From Erinaceus europaeus (taxonomy: Eukaryota; Chordata; Mammalia; Eulipotyphla; Erinaceidae), in contig NC_080175.1 in the NCBI RefSeq assembly GCF_950295315.1, forward strand, positions 87,568,161-87,632,160: DNA of 64,000 bases, in the 5' to 3' direction. The position numbers and the translations under genes were made by a program. This document shows positions 42,892 through 54,624 of this stretch, one piece after another. Below the pieces are notes generated by a model. That model was not told where the DNA came from, did no database searches, and saw only the letters and a program-made list of their open reading frames with translations. Numbering within the stretch: the first letter of the stretch is position 1; the number at the start of each line of letters is the position of its first letter.

Positions 42892-43150
42892 GAGTCAGGT
42901 GGTAGCCTAGCAGGTTAAGCGAACCTGCTTAGGCGCAAAGTGCAAGGACTGGCGTAAGGATCCCAGTTTGAGCCCCAGGCTCCCCACCTGCAGAGGGAGT
43001 CACTTCACAGGCGGTAAAGCAGGTCTTCAGGTGTCTGTCTTTCTCTCCCTCTCTCTGTCTTCCCCTCCTTTCTCCATTGCTCTCTGGCTTATCTAACAAC
43101 GATGGCATTAATAACAACAACAATAATAACTATAACAGTAATAAAAAAGA
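42892..43150 (+). mobile_element. Main SINE, sense
   Basis: 'GGAGTCAGGTGGTAGCCTAGCAGGTTAAGC', a 10-bp insertion in the head, 'GGATCCCAGTTTGAGCCCC', body, and tail with AACAACAACAATAATAAC. Flanks GAAAATCATTTTTTC and GAAAATAATTTTTC. Confidence 0.93.
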
Positions 43151-43281
43151 AAATAATTTTTCTTTCTATTACCATTGTCCTATTTAATATTCAGTCTCAC
43201 ACATACACATATGGATATCTAATTTCACTAGCCTCATTGCACTTTTACAACCATGTAATATTACAAAATATTTTAATCTGA

Positions 43282-43830
43282 AGGACTGGGCAGTGGTGTA
43301 CCTGGCTAATAGCATATGTTACTGTGTGCAAGGACCCAGGTTCCAGCTCCCAGTCTCCACCTGCAGAGGGGACGCTTCACAAGTGGGGAGGCAATGCTAC
43401 AGGTATCACTCTCTCTCATCTCTCTCTCTTCCTCTCTTTTTTTTTTTTTTTTTTCTTTTTCTTTTTGCCTTCAGGGTTATTGCTGGGGCTCCATGCCTGC
43501 ACTATGAATCCACTGCTCCTGGAGGTTATTTTTTTCCCTTTTGTTACCCTTGTTGTTTATCATTGTTGTTATTATCATTGTCATTGTTGCTGAATAGGAC
43601 AGAGATAAATGGAAAGAGGAGGGGGGAGAGAAAGATAGACACCTGCAGACTTGCTTCACCACCTGTGAAGCGACCCTCCTGCAAATGGGGAGCCAGGGGT
43701 TCAACCAGGTTCCTTATGCCAGTCCCTGTGCTTTGAGCCACGTGAACTTAACCCACTGCATTACCGCCTGGGTCCCTCTCTCTCCCTTTCTATGCCTCTT
43801 CCCTCCCCCCAAAATATTCTACTCTGTGTA
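43282..43830 (+). mobile_element. SINE, sense, split by an antisense SINE
   Basis: Head 'GGACTGGGCAGTGGTGTACCTGGCTAATAGCATATGTTACTGTGTGCAAGG' and 'CTTCACAAGTGGGGAGGCAATGC' at 43282-43439; the pyrimidine body resumes at 43775 ('CTCTCTCTCCCTTTCTATGCC'). Confidence 0.82.
43440..43774 (-). mobile_element. Main SINE, antisense, long 3' variant, nested
   Basis: 'CTTCAGGGTTATTGCTGGGGC', 'ATGAATCCACTGCTCCTGGAGG', 'CCTTTTGTTACCCTTGTTG', 'CACCTGCAGACTTGCTTCACC' and inverted head 'TGCATTACCGCCTGGGTCC'. CCTCTCT flanks it on both sides. Confidence 0.92.
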
Positions 43831-44990
43831 TCATGGTGATTCAAGATAGAATTCAGAATGTTACTTGCTACTAGAATAGCAAATTCAAGTGTTAACATTC
43901 TAATTTGTAGCAATATTCCAGAAATCCTAATATATACCATGCTGGAAAATTCCATATACACTGAATATATCAAAAACTTACAAAGACTTGTTAAAAACAT
44001 AATATTGGTGATTTCAACATTCTACTATGCTTTAAATTAAGTAGAATTACAATATCCCGCTATAACTCTTGGGAAAACATTTCAGGTTATCATAACCAAG
44101 CATAACTATTATCTCATCATACAATTATTTTATTAAGTAAAGATTCAGAAAAAATTGCAAGAAATGTAAAAAACTTATTTACATACTATTTTACATAGCA
44201 AACTCTTTATGACAGTGAGAATATTAAAATTTCAAAAGTACAGTCACAGCAAGTGGTAAGCAAGGCATGAAGATAAATCAAATCCTATTTTTTGCCATGC
44301 TGTGAAAAGACTGCTGGATTTTAATCATTCTGATGTGCCAGATGTAAATTCCATCAAAAAAGAAGTTTAGTAAATGTTATATTGCAAAACTACAGGGAGC
44401 AAAATTATTTATAAACATCAATTAAAATGTATACCACAGTCTAAATTCATTAATAACATTTTTACTAATCTGACTGTACACATAAACATATATATGTAAT
44501 ATTCACTCAGTTATTCCCCTAATTTTATGTTCAAACAACACATCTCTAAATAACCTTATGCCTATGCATACCTATATTTACTCAAGGTCACTACAAAGGT
44601 TCTCAGTGAAAAAAAACTTCAAAGGCACCATATTAAGCTAACTAATGAAAAGACAAAGAAGGTCAATACAGCATGAAATAAATGTGTTATAAAACTTTAT
44701 ATCAATAAACTATAAGACTAATTCTTACAAACTCTAGTAAGAGTAAATAACCCTCAATCTAAAATTAAGAAATACAGCAATTAAAAGCAGCACCCACCTA
44801 CTAAAGGCCAGTCTTGAATAAAAACACCAATTAAAAAAAAATTAAAATAAGTTTAACTTCTGCTGCTAAGACCTTCCCGAGTCAGTTACCAAGATGTATT
44901 ATATTTCCTTTTTTATTGAGATGTTTTGTGTTTCTTTTTAGTTTCTTTTCCTGATGATACTAGGTATGTCTTATCCTTTCTCAGATTTTA
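43831..44990. other. Unassigned AT-rich DNA
   Basis: No recognisable repeat or coding frame in about 1.1 kb. Confidence 0.5.
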
Positions 44991-44994
44991 GTTT

Positions 44995-45165
44995 TTAAAG
45001 ATGTATGTATTACATATGAAAGACAGTTTCATGTCAGAGAGAGGGAAAGAGACAGACCACAGCAACAGAATACATATGCTAAGTGTTGGCAACTGATCTG
45101 TTTGTCTCAGGCATCCAGGTACAATATTCTTCCAGTTGAGCTATTTCCCCAGCTGTGAATCTCAG
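44995..45165 (-). mobile_element. SINE-2, antisense, diverged
   Basis: 'TTAAAGATGTATGTATTAC', 'GAGAGAGGGAAAGAGACAGACC', 'GCAACTGATC', 'CTCAGGCATCCAGGTACAATATTC', 'GAGCTATTTCCCCAGC'. Confidence 0.65.
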
Positions 45166-46488
45166 GCATTAAAAAAAAAAAATCCTTAACTAATTCTCGC
45201 GTCTCAACTTTGTCCATGTTTTAATAATTTTTCTTCAAGTTAGTGTTCTCCTTCTATCAGTTCATCTTTTAAACATGAAATGTTTAAGCTTCCTTTCAGG
45301 ATTTTGCTGTCTAAATACATCTAGGCTTCCTCCCTGTCTGAGGCTCCGCAACCTTGTATTATTTGATCTGTGCTGTTGCTGAGACAGAGTTCCTGAGTTT
45401 TATCATATTTATTTATCCATGCTATATTGCAGAAAGGGCCACAATAGGATACAAGTACACAATCCTTAAGGCATCATTCTTCCATACAGTTTATGTGTCT
45501 AGCCAACTGACCCTATAGGGTTACTCATCTCCAGGGGTGTTTTTCCACCTAACCATGCTAATTTCCCTTATGTGACTTCCAGGAATGAATTTTTAGCCTG
45601 CAGTTTCATGCTGTACATTTCCCCTCTTCCTAAAGCTGAGAGACAGTGGACAGAAGGGACAAAAGCTGCTCTGAAAAGAGGAAATGTGGCATCCTACCAG
45701 GGAAACACACAGCTCCAAGAATTACAGGGGTAGATGACATAATTATCCTTATCATTCCCCATGACCAGAGGCAGTGACAAGAGGAAACAGATTCCTTCAA
45801 AGGAGATGGCATCCTGTTAGATGTAAGGAGTTGCCACAAAAGATACTTGCAAAGCAATGTTTTATTTATTTTGTAACTCGGGCTTGCAAAGAGAAATTGA
45901 CTAATTCACAAGTTACAGAAAACCACAAAGAATAGAATCAACATCATCAGGTAACAATTTTAGATGGGCAACTTTATTATAGAGAGTTAGTTATTTATGG
46001 ACCATTGAGAAGTTGGTAGCAGAGTTCCAAATCTCCAACATATTCTATCTTCAAATGTGCATAAAGCGAATCCTGTCATATCTGTCTTCTGTTTAGGAAA
46101 AATGTAATGCTTCAGCTCGTTATAATAGTTGTTGTTTTGTTATAACTGGTGTGTAGATTGAATGGCAGGTGACATTTCATATGATTTAAATAAGGTAAAA
46201 AAATTAATCAAATTAACATACTGCTTTTCTAAAATATAATGAGTCATTTACATATAAAGTGCGATCGAGTCTGTAAATACAAAATGAGCCTCAAATTACA
46301 GAGGAATATCATAAATTGCAGTTGCTACTTACTATAAAACAGACAGGAAGAAAGGGGCTGTAAATAGTCCTAGTTCCAAACTTCATTTCTGATATATTTT
46401 GCAACTGTAATGGTCGGCTTAGTCATTGTAATACTCAGTATTCCCTGTGTCTAGGAAATTTATGACTTCAGTTTGGTATCAACAACTT
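45166..46488. other. Unassigned DNA
   Basis: Includes a 75-codon minus-strand frame (45857-45630) with no recognised family. No repeats identified. Confidence 0.45.
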
Positions 46489-46504
46489 AAGTAGACACTT
46501 TTTA

Positions 46505-46749
46505 AAAAAAAAAAAACTTTATTTTTTCCCTTTTGTTGCCCTAGTTGTTTATCATCATTGTTGTTATTATTGTTGTTATTATTGGGTAGGTCAGCGAGAA
46601 ATGGAGAGAGGAGGGGAAGACAGAGAGGGCGAGAGAAAGACAGACACCTGCAGACCTGCTTTACCACCTATAAAGCGACTCCCCTGCAGGTGTGGAGCCC
46701 GGGGCTCCAAACGGGATCCTGATGCAGGTCTGCACCACCGCCTGGCTCC
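46505..46749 (-). mobile_element. Main SINE, antisense
   Basis: Flanked by AAGTAGACACTTTTTAA and AAGTAGCCACTTCTTAA. Body complete; the inverted head is shortened between 'GATGCAGGTC' and 'GCACCACCGCCTGGCTCC', deleting part of the A/B region. Confidence 0.94.
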
Positions 46750-46767
46750 AAGTAGCCACTTCTTAAA

Positions 46768-48058
46768 AGCAGTGTCTTATCTGGATCTGAAAAAAGTACA
46801 TAAGGCTACCCTTTTATAAGGAGAGAACAGATAGAGAAAGATGGGGCCTCTGAAATGTATTTACAAGAACATAAACTATAGAAGAATTAAAAGAATAAAA
46901 AGCAAAAGTCAAGAACAACTCATCATTATAGCTCTTAAAAAATGTATCTTAGACAACGGTCTTGATCAGAGTTCAGTAGACATCATTTGCAAAGAGCCAT
47001 GTAGTAAATATTTGAGGCTGTGTGGGACACACTTATGTGTCCCAACTATACAATGCTGTCATTGTAGAGTGAAGAAGTAATACATATAACCACTGGGCAA
47101 ACAGGCATGACGGTTTTCCCCTTAAACTTATTAATAGTCAAATCACTTGATTGGTCTATACATAATTTACTAACACCTAGTCTTGAATAATACTATCCAA
47201 TAGTACTCTCATATCATGAAAACTATAATATCTATGGCTATTGAGGGGTTGAAATCTCACTAGATTGACTGAAGAAGTGAATCGTTAGTATAAACAATTC
47301 AGTAAATGGAAACAGCTATATTTATCCAGTGGCTACCTGATTGAGCAGTGTGGATATAGCTTGTTGTATGTGAAAGCAATAGTTTAATGACAAGAACTGA
47401 AGAAGCACCAGCAATTCTATTAGATAGAATGCTCTAAGACAGCAGACATCACAAACGCAACATATGCTGTTTAAACAGAAATGAACTCAGTCTTTTCCTA
47501 AGTAAACAATGAACTTTTCCCTGAAGAATAAAAACAACAAGGAAAATACCAACATATGGCTCACATCTAAGTAAATATGGAGATTTCAGATTTGCCAGAG
47601 CTAGACTGTAATCTATCATTTTGCACTGTAGCTCCCTTGTTAATGGCATTTCTAAACAGATAGCCTTAGATTATTTGACCATAACCCCCACCAAGAGACT
47701 TGAAGAAAAAGAGATCCGCAGTTTATTTTATAGAAAAGTTTGCATTTGTCCTAGATTTTAAGGACTTAGTCCAAATTAAATGAAAATCAGTGATCAGAAT
47801 TTAAACCAACTTCGGCATCCAGATGGTCTCCATGGTGCATGGCTTCTGATCTGGCTAAAGATCAAACTCACCTTCTGCTTCTTGTTCTGTTTCTAAGCTG
47901 GTCTTTCATTATAGCTAATGACCCTCAGCTTTGATAATTCCTTAAATACTCTTCATCTTGACCTGTCTAGATTCAATGGATACACTTCTTTCAGAAGAAA
48001 TGCACTTGTAACAAACACCATAGCTGTGAAAATAAGTTGCTTGTTTTTGTTTCTTTTT
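46768..48058. other. Unassigned DNA
   Basis: No recognised repeat or coding frame. A 79-codon frame at 46841 is Lys-rich, consistent with AT-rich chance sequence. Confidence 0.5.
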
Positions 48059-48070
48059 AAGACTTGGTCA

Positions 48071-48206
48071 AGGGCGGAGGATAGACAGCATAAAGGTTAT
48101 GCAAACAGACTCTCATGCCTGAGACTCCAAATTCCCAGGTTTAATTCTCCACACCACCATAAACCAGAGCTAAATGGTACTCTGGTTAAAAAATTAAAAA
48201 AAAAAA
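48071..48206 (+). mobile_element. SINE-2, sense, reference copy
   Basis: Flanked by AAGACTTGGTCA at 48059-48070 and 48207-48218. 'GGAGGATAGACAGCATAAAGGTTATGCAAACAGACTCTCATGCCTGAGAC', 'CCCAGGTTTAATTCTCCAC' and 'CCAGAGCTAAATGGTACTCTGG', then A-rich tail. The clear ends define this family as about 120 bp. Confidence 0.92.
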
Positions 48207-48349
48207 AAGACTTGGTCATAAAGTGTTGGCTTCTGCCTTTGCCATCTGAATACACACAAGTCAAACTTTTGTTTATCTTTAAATATAATAAAACCTATGA
48301 AACTTGATGCGACCAGAATTGTAATTTTCTTCCTAAAAATATTTCAGTG

Positions 48350-48645
48350 GTGAGGGCAGGGTGGCTCACTGGGGTTAAGTGCACATGGCGCGAAGAGTAA
48401 GGAGGCATCAAGATCTGGGTTCAAGCAGTGGAGCAGGTCTGCAGGTGTCTATCTCTCCCCCTCTCTGTCTTCCCCTCCTCTTTCAATTTCACTCTGTCCT
48501 ACCCAACCACAACGACAACAATAACAACAACTATGACGACAGCAACAACAAAAGGAAAAAAAAAAATGGCCTCCAGGAGCAGTGGATTCATAGCAAAGGC
48601 ACTGACTGAGTCCCAGCAATAACCCTGGAGGCAAAAAAAAAAAAA
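48350..48645 (+). mobile_element. Main SINE, sense, long 3' variant
   Basis: 'GAGGGCAGGGTGGCTCACTGGGGTTAAGTGC', B-box region deleted to 'GGTTCAAGCAGTGGAGCAGG', AACAACAACAATAAC region, then the 3' extension 'GGCCTCCAGGAGCAGTGGATTC...CCCAGCAATAACCCTGGAGG'. The extension is why antisense copies begin with CTCCAGGGTTATTG. Confidence 0.9.
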
Positions 48646-48749
48646 GAAAGAAATGTTTAAAATATAAGTTTAAAATAATCATTAATTTTTTATTAAATAC
48701 ATTTTAATACTGTATTATGGATTTTACATCAGAAAAAAAATGACCTATG

Positions 48750-49000
48750 AGGTCTGGGCAGTGGTGCTCCTAGTTTAGGCACATTACCATGCTCAGGGAC
48801 CTGGGCTCATACCCTGCACTCCACCTGCAGGTAGAGAGCCGCACACGGGATTCAGGTGTCTTTCTCTCCTCCTCTCTCTCCCCTGCCCACTCTCATTTTC
48901 CTTCTGGCTTATCAAAACAAAAAGACAAAAATATGGAAAAATTACCCGCCAGGTAATTACATTCCTCGGGCAGGCACTAAGTCCCTGGTAAGAATAAAGA
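48750..49000 (+). mobile_element. SINE, sense, older subfamily
   Basis: 'GGTCTGGGCAGTGGTGCTCCTAGTTTAGGCACATTACCATGC', 'GGACCTGGGCTCATACCC', 'CACCTGCAGG', pyrimidine body and a partial 3' extension. Confidence 0.75.
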
Positions 49001-49029
49001 AATAAATGATAATAAAAAATGAAAAAAGG

Positions 49030-49222
49030 GGGTCAGGCGGTAGCGCAGTGGGTTAAGCGCATGTGGCACAAAGCGTAAGGACCAGCATGAGGATCCCTGT
49101 TGGAGCCCCTGGCTCCTTACCTGTAGGGGAGTCTCTATCTCTCCCTCCCTCCCTCCCTCTGTCCCTCTTTCCCTCCCTCCTCTCCTTCTTTCTCCCAGTC
49201 TTACTCTTTATCAACAAAGAAG

Positions 49223-49280
<58 letters not shown>

Positions 49281-49281
49281 A

Positions 49282-49363
<82 letters not shown>

Positions 49364-49430
49364 GAAATAAAAAGCTGCTGGTATGAAACCCTAAACTCCA
49401 GTGATAACCCTGGTGGCAGAAAAGAAAGAA
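49030..49430 (+). mobile_element. Main SINE, sense, with (CATATA)n in its 3' half
   Basis: Full head 'GGGGGTCAGGCGGTAGCGCAGTGGGTTAAGC', shortened middle, (TCCC)n body, then 140 bp of hexamer repeat, and finally the 3' extension 'AACTCCAGTGATAACCCTGGTGGC'. Confidence 0.9.
49222..49364. repeat. (CATATA)n hexanucleotide array
   Basis: About 23 units of CATATA with one variant (CATAAA near 49277), a near-perfect array inside a SINE. Confidence 0.97.
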
Positions 49431-50395
49431 AGAAAGAGACCTGTATTCTCTATTGACTTTACAAAATATAGCCTATATTTATTTCAATTATACAAGAAAA
49501 CATACAGACCAAGTTACCTAATGACCTAATCCAATAGAGTCAACATACACAATTCCATTTGCTCAGAGTTTGTGTTGAAACGAGAGCAGAGTGGGGTTAG
49601 CTAGTGGAGGGTTGTAGCTCACAGAGTAATTTATTCTTCTGGAGTATTTAAGTACATTTAAAATGCAAATAGTCTGTGAAATGTACTTACCAATTTAATG
49701 GAAAAACAAAAGATGAAAATCTTGCTGGAGGGGACATGGGTAGCACACATATGCTTATGAAGATAGTGCTATCCTCGGTTTCATAAATTTTATGCCAACA
49801 ATAACAAGTTCTTTGAATTATTATACTTTGAGCAGAGAAATACTGCCTGGAGTTTCTTCAACACTAGTGTCAAGACACTGCCTACATTGTCACCTACTCT
49901 TAGATTTATAATTTGTAAAAAAAAAAATTAAAACATAATCACATATTATTTATAGACCAAAGAAATAATAACCACACAAAGAGGAAAAATAAACTTGTAG
50001 AAAATGCCTGCTATTTCATTTCATATGCACTTTTCTTAACTCTCTATTCTAGTGTCTTTGAAGAATCTTCGGATGTGGACCAAAAACAAAACCACACTTT
50101 TTCCATCAATAAATACTCCTCCTCTAACTACTTTCAATGAATATAATGTTTTTAGAAGAAGGGACAGAAAACCCTATTTGGAAACCCAGAGTTCCAATTA
50201 AATACTGGAGGATAAGTGGGGAATATACTCCTGTAATGGATAACTACATTACCTATTATTTTTTCTATTTCAAAATTGAAATTTCAAAATATATCCTGAA
50301 TATACTTTGGCAGTAATGTTCATTGTGTTACAATCTCTGTTTTTGGTTCATGCCTTTTAAGCTCATTCTTCAACTGGCAAATCACCCTCAAAATA
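49431..50395. other. Unassigned DNA
   Basis: Begins with short (GAAA)n; no other feature recognised. Confidence 0.5.
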
Positions 50396-50397
50396 GA

Positions 50398-50518
50398 ACA
50401 ACTAATTTCACTTGTGAAAAGTTCCCCACTGCCAGTAGGGGCCAGGGGTTTGAATCCAGGTCCTTGTGCACGGTAGGACCATGCATGCTTTCCAAGGGGT
50501 GTCACACCTGGTCTCCTC
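50398..50518 (-). mobile_element. Old SINE, antisense, partial
   Basis: 'GGGGCCAGGGGTTTGAATCCAGGTCCTTGTGCACGG' and 'GGGTGTCACACCTGGTCTCC' are an inverted SINE head; the body is lost. Confidence 0.7.
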
Positions 50519-51475
50519 TGTTCTGTTATTCTAGAACACAGGATTTTGTTCTGGGATTTTCTTCACCAATTTGTGTAGTGAGACACGTTAACGACTTTAT
50601 GTGTGCATATGTATTTTCTGTAGTATTATACATGGAAGACAATAAGAGATATTTTTAGGTATGAAAGGAACAAACACACACACACACACGAGAACTCGCA
50701 GGCGAGGAAGATTCTACAAATATGACTCATCAGAAAATAGATTATCCTGAAAGAAGACACAAAGTTGAATTTCTGTATTTGTGAAAGTGCAAGAGGGGAA
50801 TGTGACTCTAAGTACAGCTGGAAGATACAAAATCAGACTAAGAAATTCAGTATCAAAGATCTTATATGAGAAATAGACTGTAAAAACATTTTTACCAAGG
50901 GATCTTTGACAGAAATCGATCAACTCAAAGTAGACTAAATGAAAATGGCACACTAAAAGAGCATAAAATACTACCAGTAAAGGGTGGTATATGTGTGTAA
51001 TATGATCTTCACTATAGAGATTCAGAATGCTGCTTGTACTAAATATTTAACATACCACCATCAGAAGTAGTTTGTAATTTTAACAGTGGTTATGACATTG
51101 CTAGACTACTGAACTAATCCCTTTTGACACTGTAATTTTGTTGCATGTATGCCAGATATTTGTGTTATATAATAAATAACCAAAGCAGGCTGGATCACAG
51201 ACTATACAAAAAAAAAATTTAAGTTCACTTATTGAGAAAATAGAGGTGGAAAATTCATTGTCATGTAGAATTTCTGGAAGAAGTCTTTTAAAACTCTGTA
51301 CCTCATAGAATCATTGTTGTTCAAGTGTCAGAACATATTCTTCGAATATACTGATTTTAGTTTCACATCTGTAAATCTTTAATATTCATAGAAATTATCC
51401 ATGAGAATAAGTCTTAAGGAAGAAATGTGTCAAAATTGAACTGAAGAGCTTGGCCTTGGTGTGAATGGCAGAGCC
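50519..51475. other. Unassigned DNA with (CA)n
   Basis: Short (CA)n at 50674-50688; otherwise nothing recognised. Confidence 0.5.
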
Positions 51476-51479
51476 TATA

Positions 51480-51554
51480 CTTAGTGAGAGAAGACCTTGA
51501 AGGTCCTAACCCTTTCCTGCAGGGAAAAGGAATGAAGCATTGCTTCAGAACTAA

Positions 51555-51587
<33 letters not shown>

Positions 51588-51725
51588 CCGATCTCCCTCA
51601 CCCCTCTCAATTTCTCTATGCTTCTATCAAAAAGAAAAAATAAATAAAGGTCACCCAACAGGATTAGTTGTTTCATGGTAACCTAGTCTCAGCCCCAGAC
51701 ATAAACCTGTTAACAAAAAGGGAAA
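51480..51725 (+). mobile_element. Old SINE, sense, with (CT)n
   Basis: 'CCTGCAGGGAAAAGGAATGAAGCATTGCTTC', (CT)n at 51557-51583, 'CTCAATTTCTCTATGC', AATAAATAAA and a remnant 3' extension 'CAGCCCCAGACATAAACCTG'. An (AAAC)n run follows. Confidence 0.65.
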
Positions 51726-51759
51726 CAAACAAACAAACAAACAAACAAAATTGAGATGG

Positions 51760-52640
51760 CATCAAGCCCTGGAGAAAATGATTATTTATTTTGTACATTC
51801 AGCCGGGATTATTTCATGGAGATTCACTTTCCTTAGCTACAAAATAAGGTTGCTAGGATATTTTTCATATACTATATTATAATAATTGTTGAATATAATA
51901 TCATGGAATTTACATTTATGCAAATTAATCAACCCCATTGCACAAGAGAATAGAGCAAGAAGTTTTCACAGTGTCAAGGGCAGACCCTGAGTTTTATGCT
52001 TGTTTCCACTACTGAGCTACCCAGCATAGTTTTTTTTTAAAATTTCTATTGTATATCTTTATTTCTGAGTACTATAATGAATGATAAATTATCACTTATC
52101 TTACATGTTCTTTGTGGTAGGTACTATTTGTAGTATTTATACAAAAGTAAAGTAACTTGATCTAGCTATAACTTAAAAGAGTATTGATTACTACTAGGAA
52201 AAGAAAAATAGTTTAGGGCATTTTTAATTGTCAACTGTTTTTGTACATTTAATTGGGTAACATGTATGTCTTTGTGAGTGAATACAAAAAGAGAATAGGA
52301 GAGAAAATGAACAAGTAACAGAAGCATAAAATATCAATACATTTCTTGAAATATAACGAAATAGTAAAATCTAAATGAACAGAATGGTGATGTGAAAATA
52401 AATTAATAGGATAAAATAGGTAAGTGAAACTATGAGTTTATATGGGCTACTGGTCCAAAAGAAGTATAAAAGAGAGGAAATGAAATACTCTTTAATAGGA
52501 GAAGAGCATTTTTCTAAGTCCACTTGCAGTCACTCTGAGCCCTGTAAAGATCATTTACTAACTAACTTGCTGGAACAGTGGCTTCCACTATTTCTGAAAA
52601 GATAGTCCTGAGGGAGGGCTCACCTTCCTATCAATCTGAG
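51760..52640. other. Unassigned AT-rich DNA
   Basis: 51945-52030 ('GACCCTGAGTTTTATGC..ACTGAGCTACCC') may be an old antisense tRNA-SINE trace. No other feature seen before LINE copy 2. Confidence 0.4.
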
Positions 52641-52653
52641 TCTTTCACTACAG

Positions 52654-52917
52654 AACGTCAACCCGGCTTTGACCTGGCACGTTATGATCGGGCCCTCCTC
52701 AATGGCTATCGAACAGGCCATGGCCGGTGCGCCGCTATGTTCCATCGCTGGGGAGCCAGAGACGACCCGAAATGCCCCTGCGGCTCCAGACAGACTATGA
52801 CCCACATAGTCAACGACTGCCACCTCTCCAGATTCAAAGGAGGTCTCGAAACTTTCCATCAGGCTCAACCTGACGCTGTTGACTGGCTATGGAAGAAGGG
52901 CAAACGCTAGAAGAAGA
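52654..52917 (+). mobile_element. 5'-truncated non-L1 LINE, copy 2
   Basis: Flanked by ACTACAG at 52647-52653 and 52918-52924. The 264-bp insert matches the last 264 bp of copy 1 (about 1702-1965) with about eight substitutions and no indels, i.e. about 97% identity. Its end TAGAAGAAGA is the same as in copy 1. It is an independent insertion because the flanks, duplication and truncation point differ. Confidence 0.93.
52657..52910 (+). CDS. C-terminal fragment of the LINE polyprotein
   Basis: Frame preserved to TAG at 52908-52910, covering about 84 codons from PGFDLARYDRA to KKGKR. It contains the complete CxC-x7-H-x4-C motif. Differences from copy 1 include His to Gly in the ALLNHYRTG stretch, Asn to Lys before the first Cys, Ser to Asn before the last Cys, and Arg to Trp near the end. 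It has no catalytic domain. The frame extends upstream to 52578 by chance in host DNA. Not expected to be a gene; it is a record of the family. Confidence 0.85.
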
Positions 52918-52924
52918 ACTACAG

Positions 52925-53830
52925 TATTCTTTTCAACTACTGAGCTCTACCAGGAGAATATACAATAGTAAAAGACAGTACTCTGGGTCATTTCCTGCTT
53001 TCTCTGATTTTCTGGGTGACCTTCTACAAATCTTAGAAATTCTCTAAGGCAATTGCTTCACCTGTCAAATGAGGATGAATTGTATGAACTGAATATGTAA
53101 ATTAGTTACAGGGTTTTACATTTTCTTCAGGAGATGGGCTATCTTAAATACCCATTGTGCTTTAAGTAATAATTAAGGAGCTTTAAAAATCCATTTGCTT
53201 ACTTTTGTTAATCTTTAATTACTTTTAATTTTCAAAATTATCACTTACAGAAAGGAATTACTTTCAGTGAAAGTCACATACTCATAACCATCAAAGCAAA
53301 CAAATCCTATATAACACTTTGTTTCAGTAAGCAGAGATGCAAACATAAAAGAATGACTGAAATTACTGTGCTTGAATGAGTGTGACAATAAGCATATATA
53401 GTCTTAGGTAGCTGATATCACTGAATATGAAAAATGAACACAGTTACCTAAGATCTAGGAATTGTTCTGATGTGGACATGAATTTTTTTTTTATTCTTCT
53501 TTTAGGTTTTTGTTTGTTTGCTTGCTTTTAGTGGCTGTTAGTCAGTTACTCTAAAATAGATTATTTAACATAATATAGTTATTGTGGTATAGTTATTTTG
53601 GTGAAGTATGATAGATTTGTCTAAAATTTAGAAGAATAATAAGTATTTATTTTGATAATCCAAAGTTCAACAGCATGCGGTGCAGTGCTCTATAGTAGTC
53701 ATTCTTTGACTCTCTAAATAAATTGAAAAAAAGTGGCTTTGCTTAGATTTATTTTTTGCAACTCTCTTCATTTTCACTTTACTAATGGTGAGGTGATTAT
53801 AAAAAAAAGCTACAGTGAATAGTTCTACAA
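52925..53830. other. Unassigned AT-rich DNA
   Basis: No recognised repeat or coding frame. Confidence 0.5.
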
Positions 53831-53854
53831 GAAAGATGTCATGGGTGGGTGGGG

Positions 53855-54127
53855 AGGGGTGCAGGTGGATAGTGGCACATCTGGTTAAGTGCGCTCGTCA
53901 CTATGTACAGGGAGCTGGATTTGAAATCCCACTTCACTTTCAGTGGGAAGCTACAGGAGCTGTGAAACAAGTATGGGAAGTATTTCTGTCTCACTCCTTT
54001 TTCTCTTCCTCACTTCTCAATTTCTCTTTGTCCTATCAGACAAAGAAAAAAAGAAAAAAATTAAAATGGCATCTAGGAACAGTGGATTTGTGGTACAGGC
54101 ACAAGCCCCAGTTATAACCCTGGTGGA
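53855..54127 (+). mobile_element. SINE, sense, long 3' variant
   Basis: 'GGTGCAGGTGGATAGTGGCACATCTGGTTAAGTGCGC', 'GCTGTGAAACAAGTATGGGAAG', pyrimidine body and the 3' extension 'GGCATCTAGGAACAGTGGATTTG...CAGTTATAACCCTGGTGG'. An (AAGG)n tract follows to 54200. Confidence 0.82.
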
Positions 54128-54439
54128 AAGAGGGAGGGAAAGAAGTTAGGAAGAAGGGAAGCAAGGAAGGAAGGAAGGAAGGAAGGATGGAAGGAAGGGG
54201 GGAAATGTGTCATATCATGTGCCTTGGTGACTATAATCATTCCTTTTGAAGATAAGTTTATTGCACCACATATCTTAATAGGATAACAATCACTAAAACT
54301 AAGACTGTTTATTCTAACTTAACAATATTTGTGGCGATAAATAAACCATAAATACCTAGGAATAAGTCCTATCCAAAACTCTTTTTTATAGAGTGTAATG
54401 GTGTTTACCTATCAACCACAACTAGGCAGATGTAAAACA

Positions 54440-54540
54440 CCATTAGAATGTTTTGCAGCAAACTGAGAACTTTTAAATATATAATAATGAATGTATTTAC
54501 TATCAACTGTAAACTATTAATCCCAATAAATATTTAAATG
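54440..54540 (+). mobile_element. L1 alpha 3'-end fragment
   Basis: 'GTTTTGCAGCAAACTGAGAACTTTTA' and 'TATCAACTGTAAACTATTAATCCC' match the end of the L1 at 8750-8820. Confidence 0.7.
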
Positions 54541-54624
54541 GAAATACTTGTTGCTAGGCTCCCAATTTCTATAGTTCACTCATGTGTTTCTAAGTGAATG
54601 TGCTCATTTCAAGAAATTTCGTAG

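Noticed and set aside
43293..43736. 147-codon frame
   Set aside because: It spans a sense SINE and a nested antisense SINE and has no protein family signature.
45630..45857. 75-codon minus-strand frame as a small gene
   Set aside because: No recognised domain, no splice or promoter context and length within chance expectation.
49222..49364. CRISPR-like or satellite array
   Set aside because: Pure hexamer repeats with no spacers inside a SINE are a microsatellite.
52578..52656. Upstream extension of the frame in LINE copy 2
   Set aside because: This part is host DNA to the left of the ACTACAG duplication; only 52654 onwards is element.
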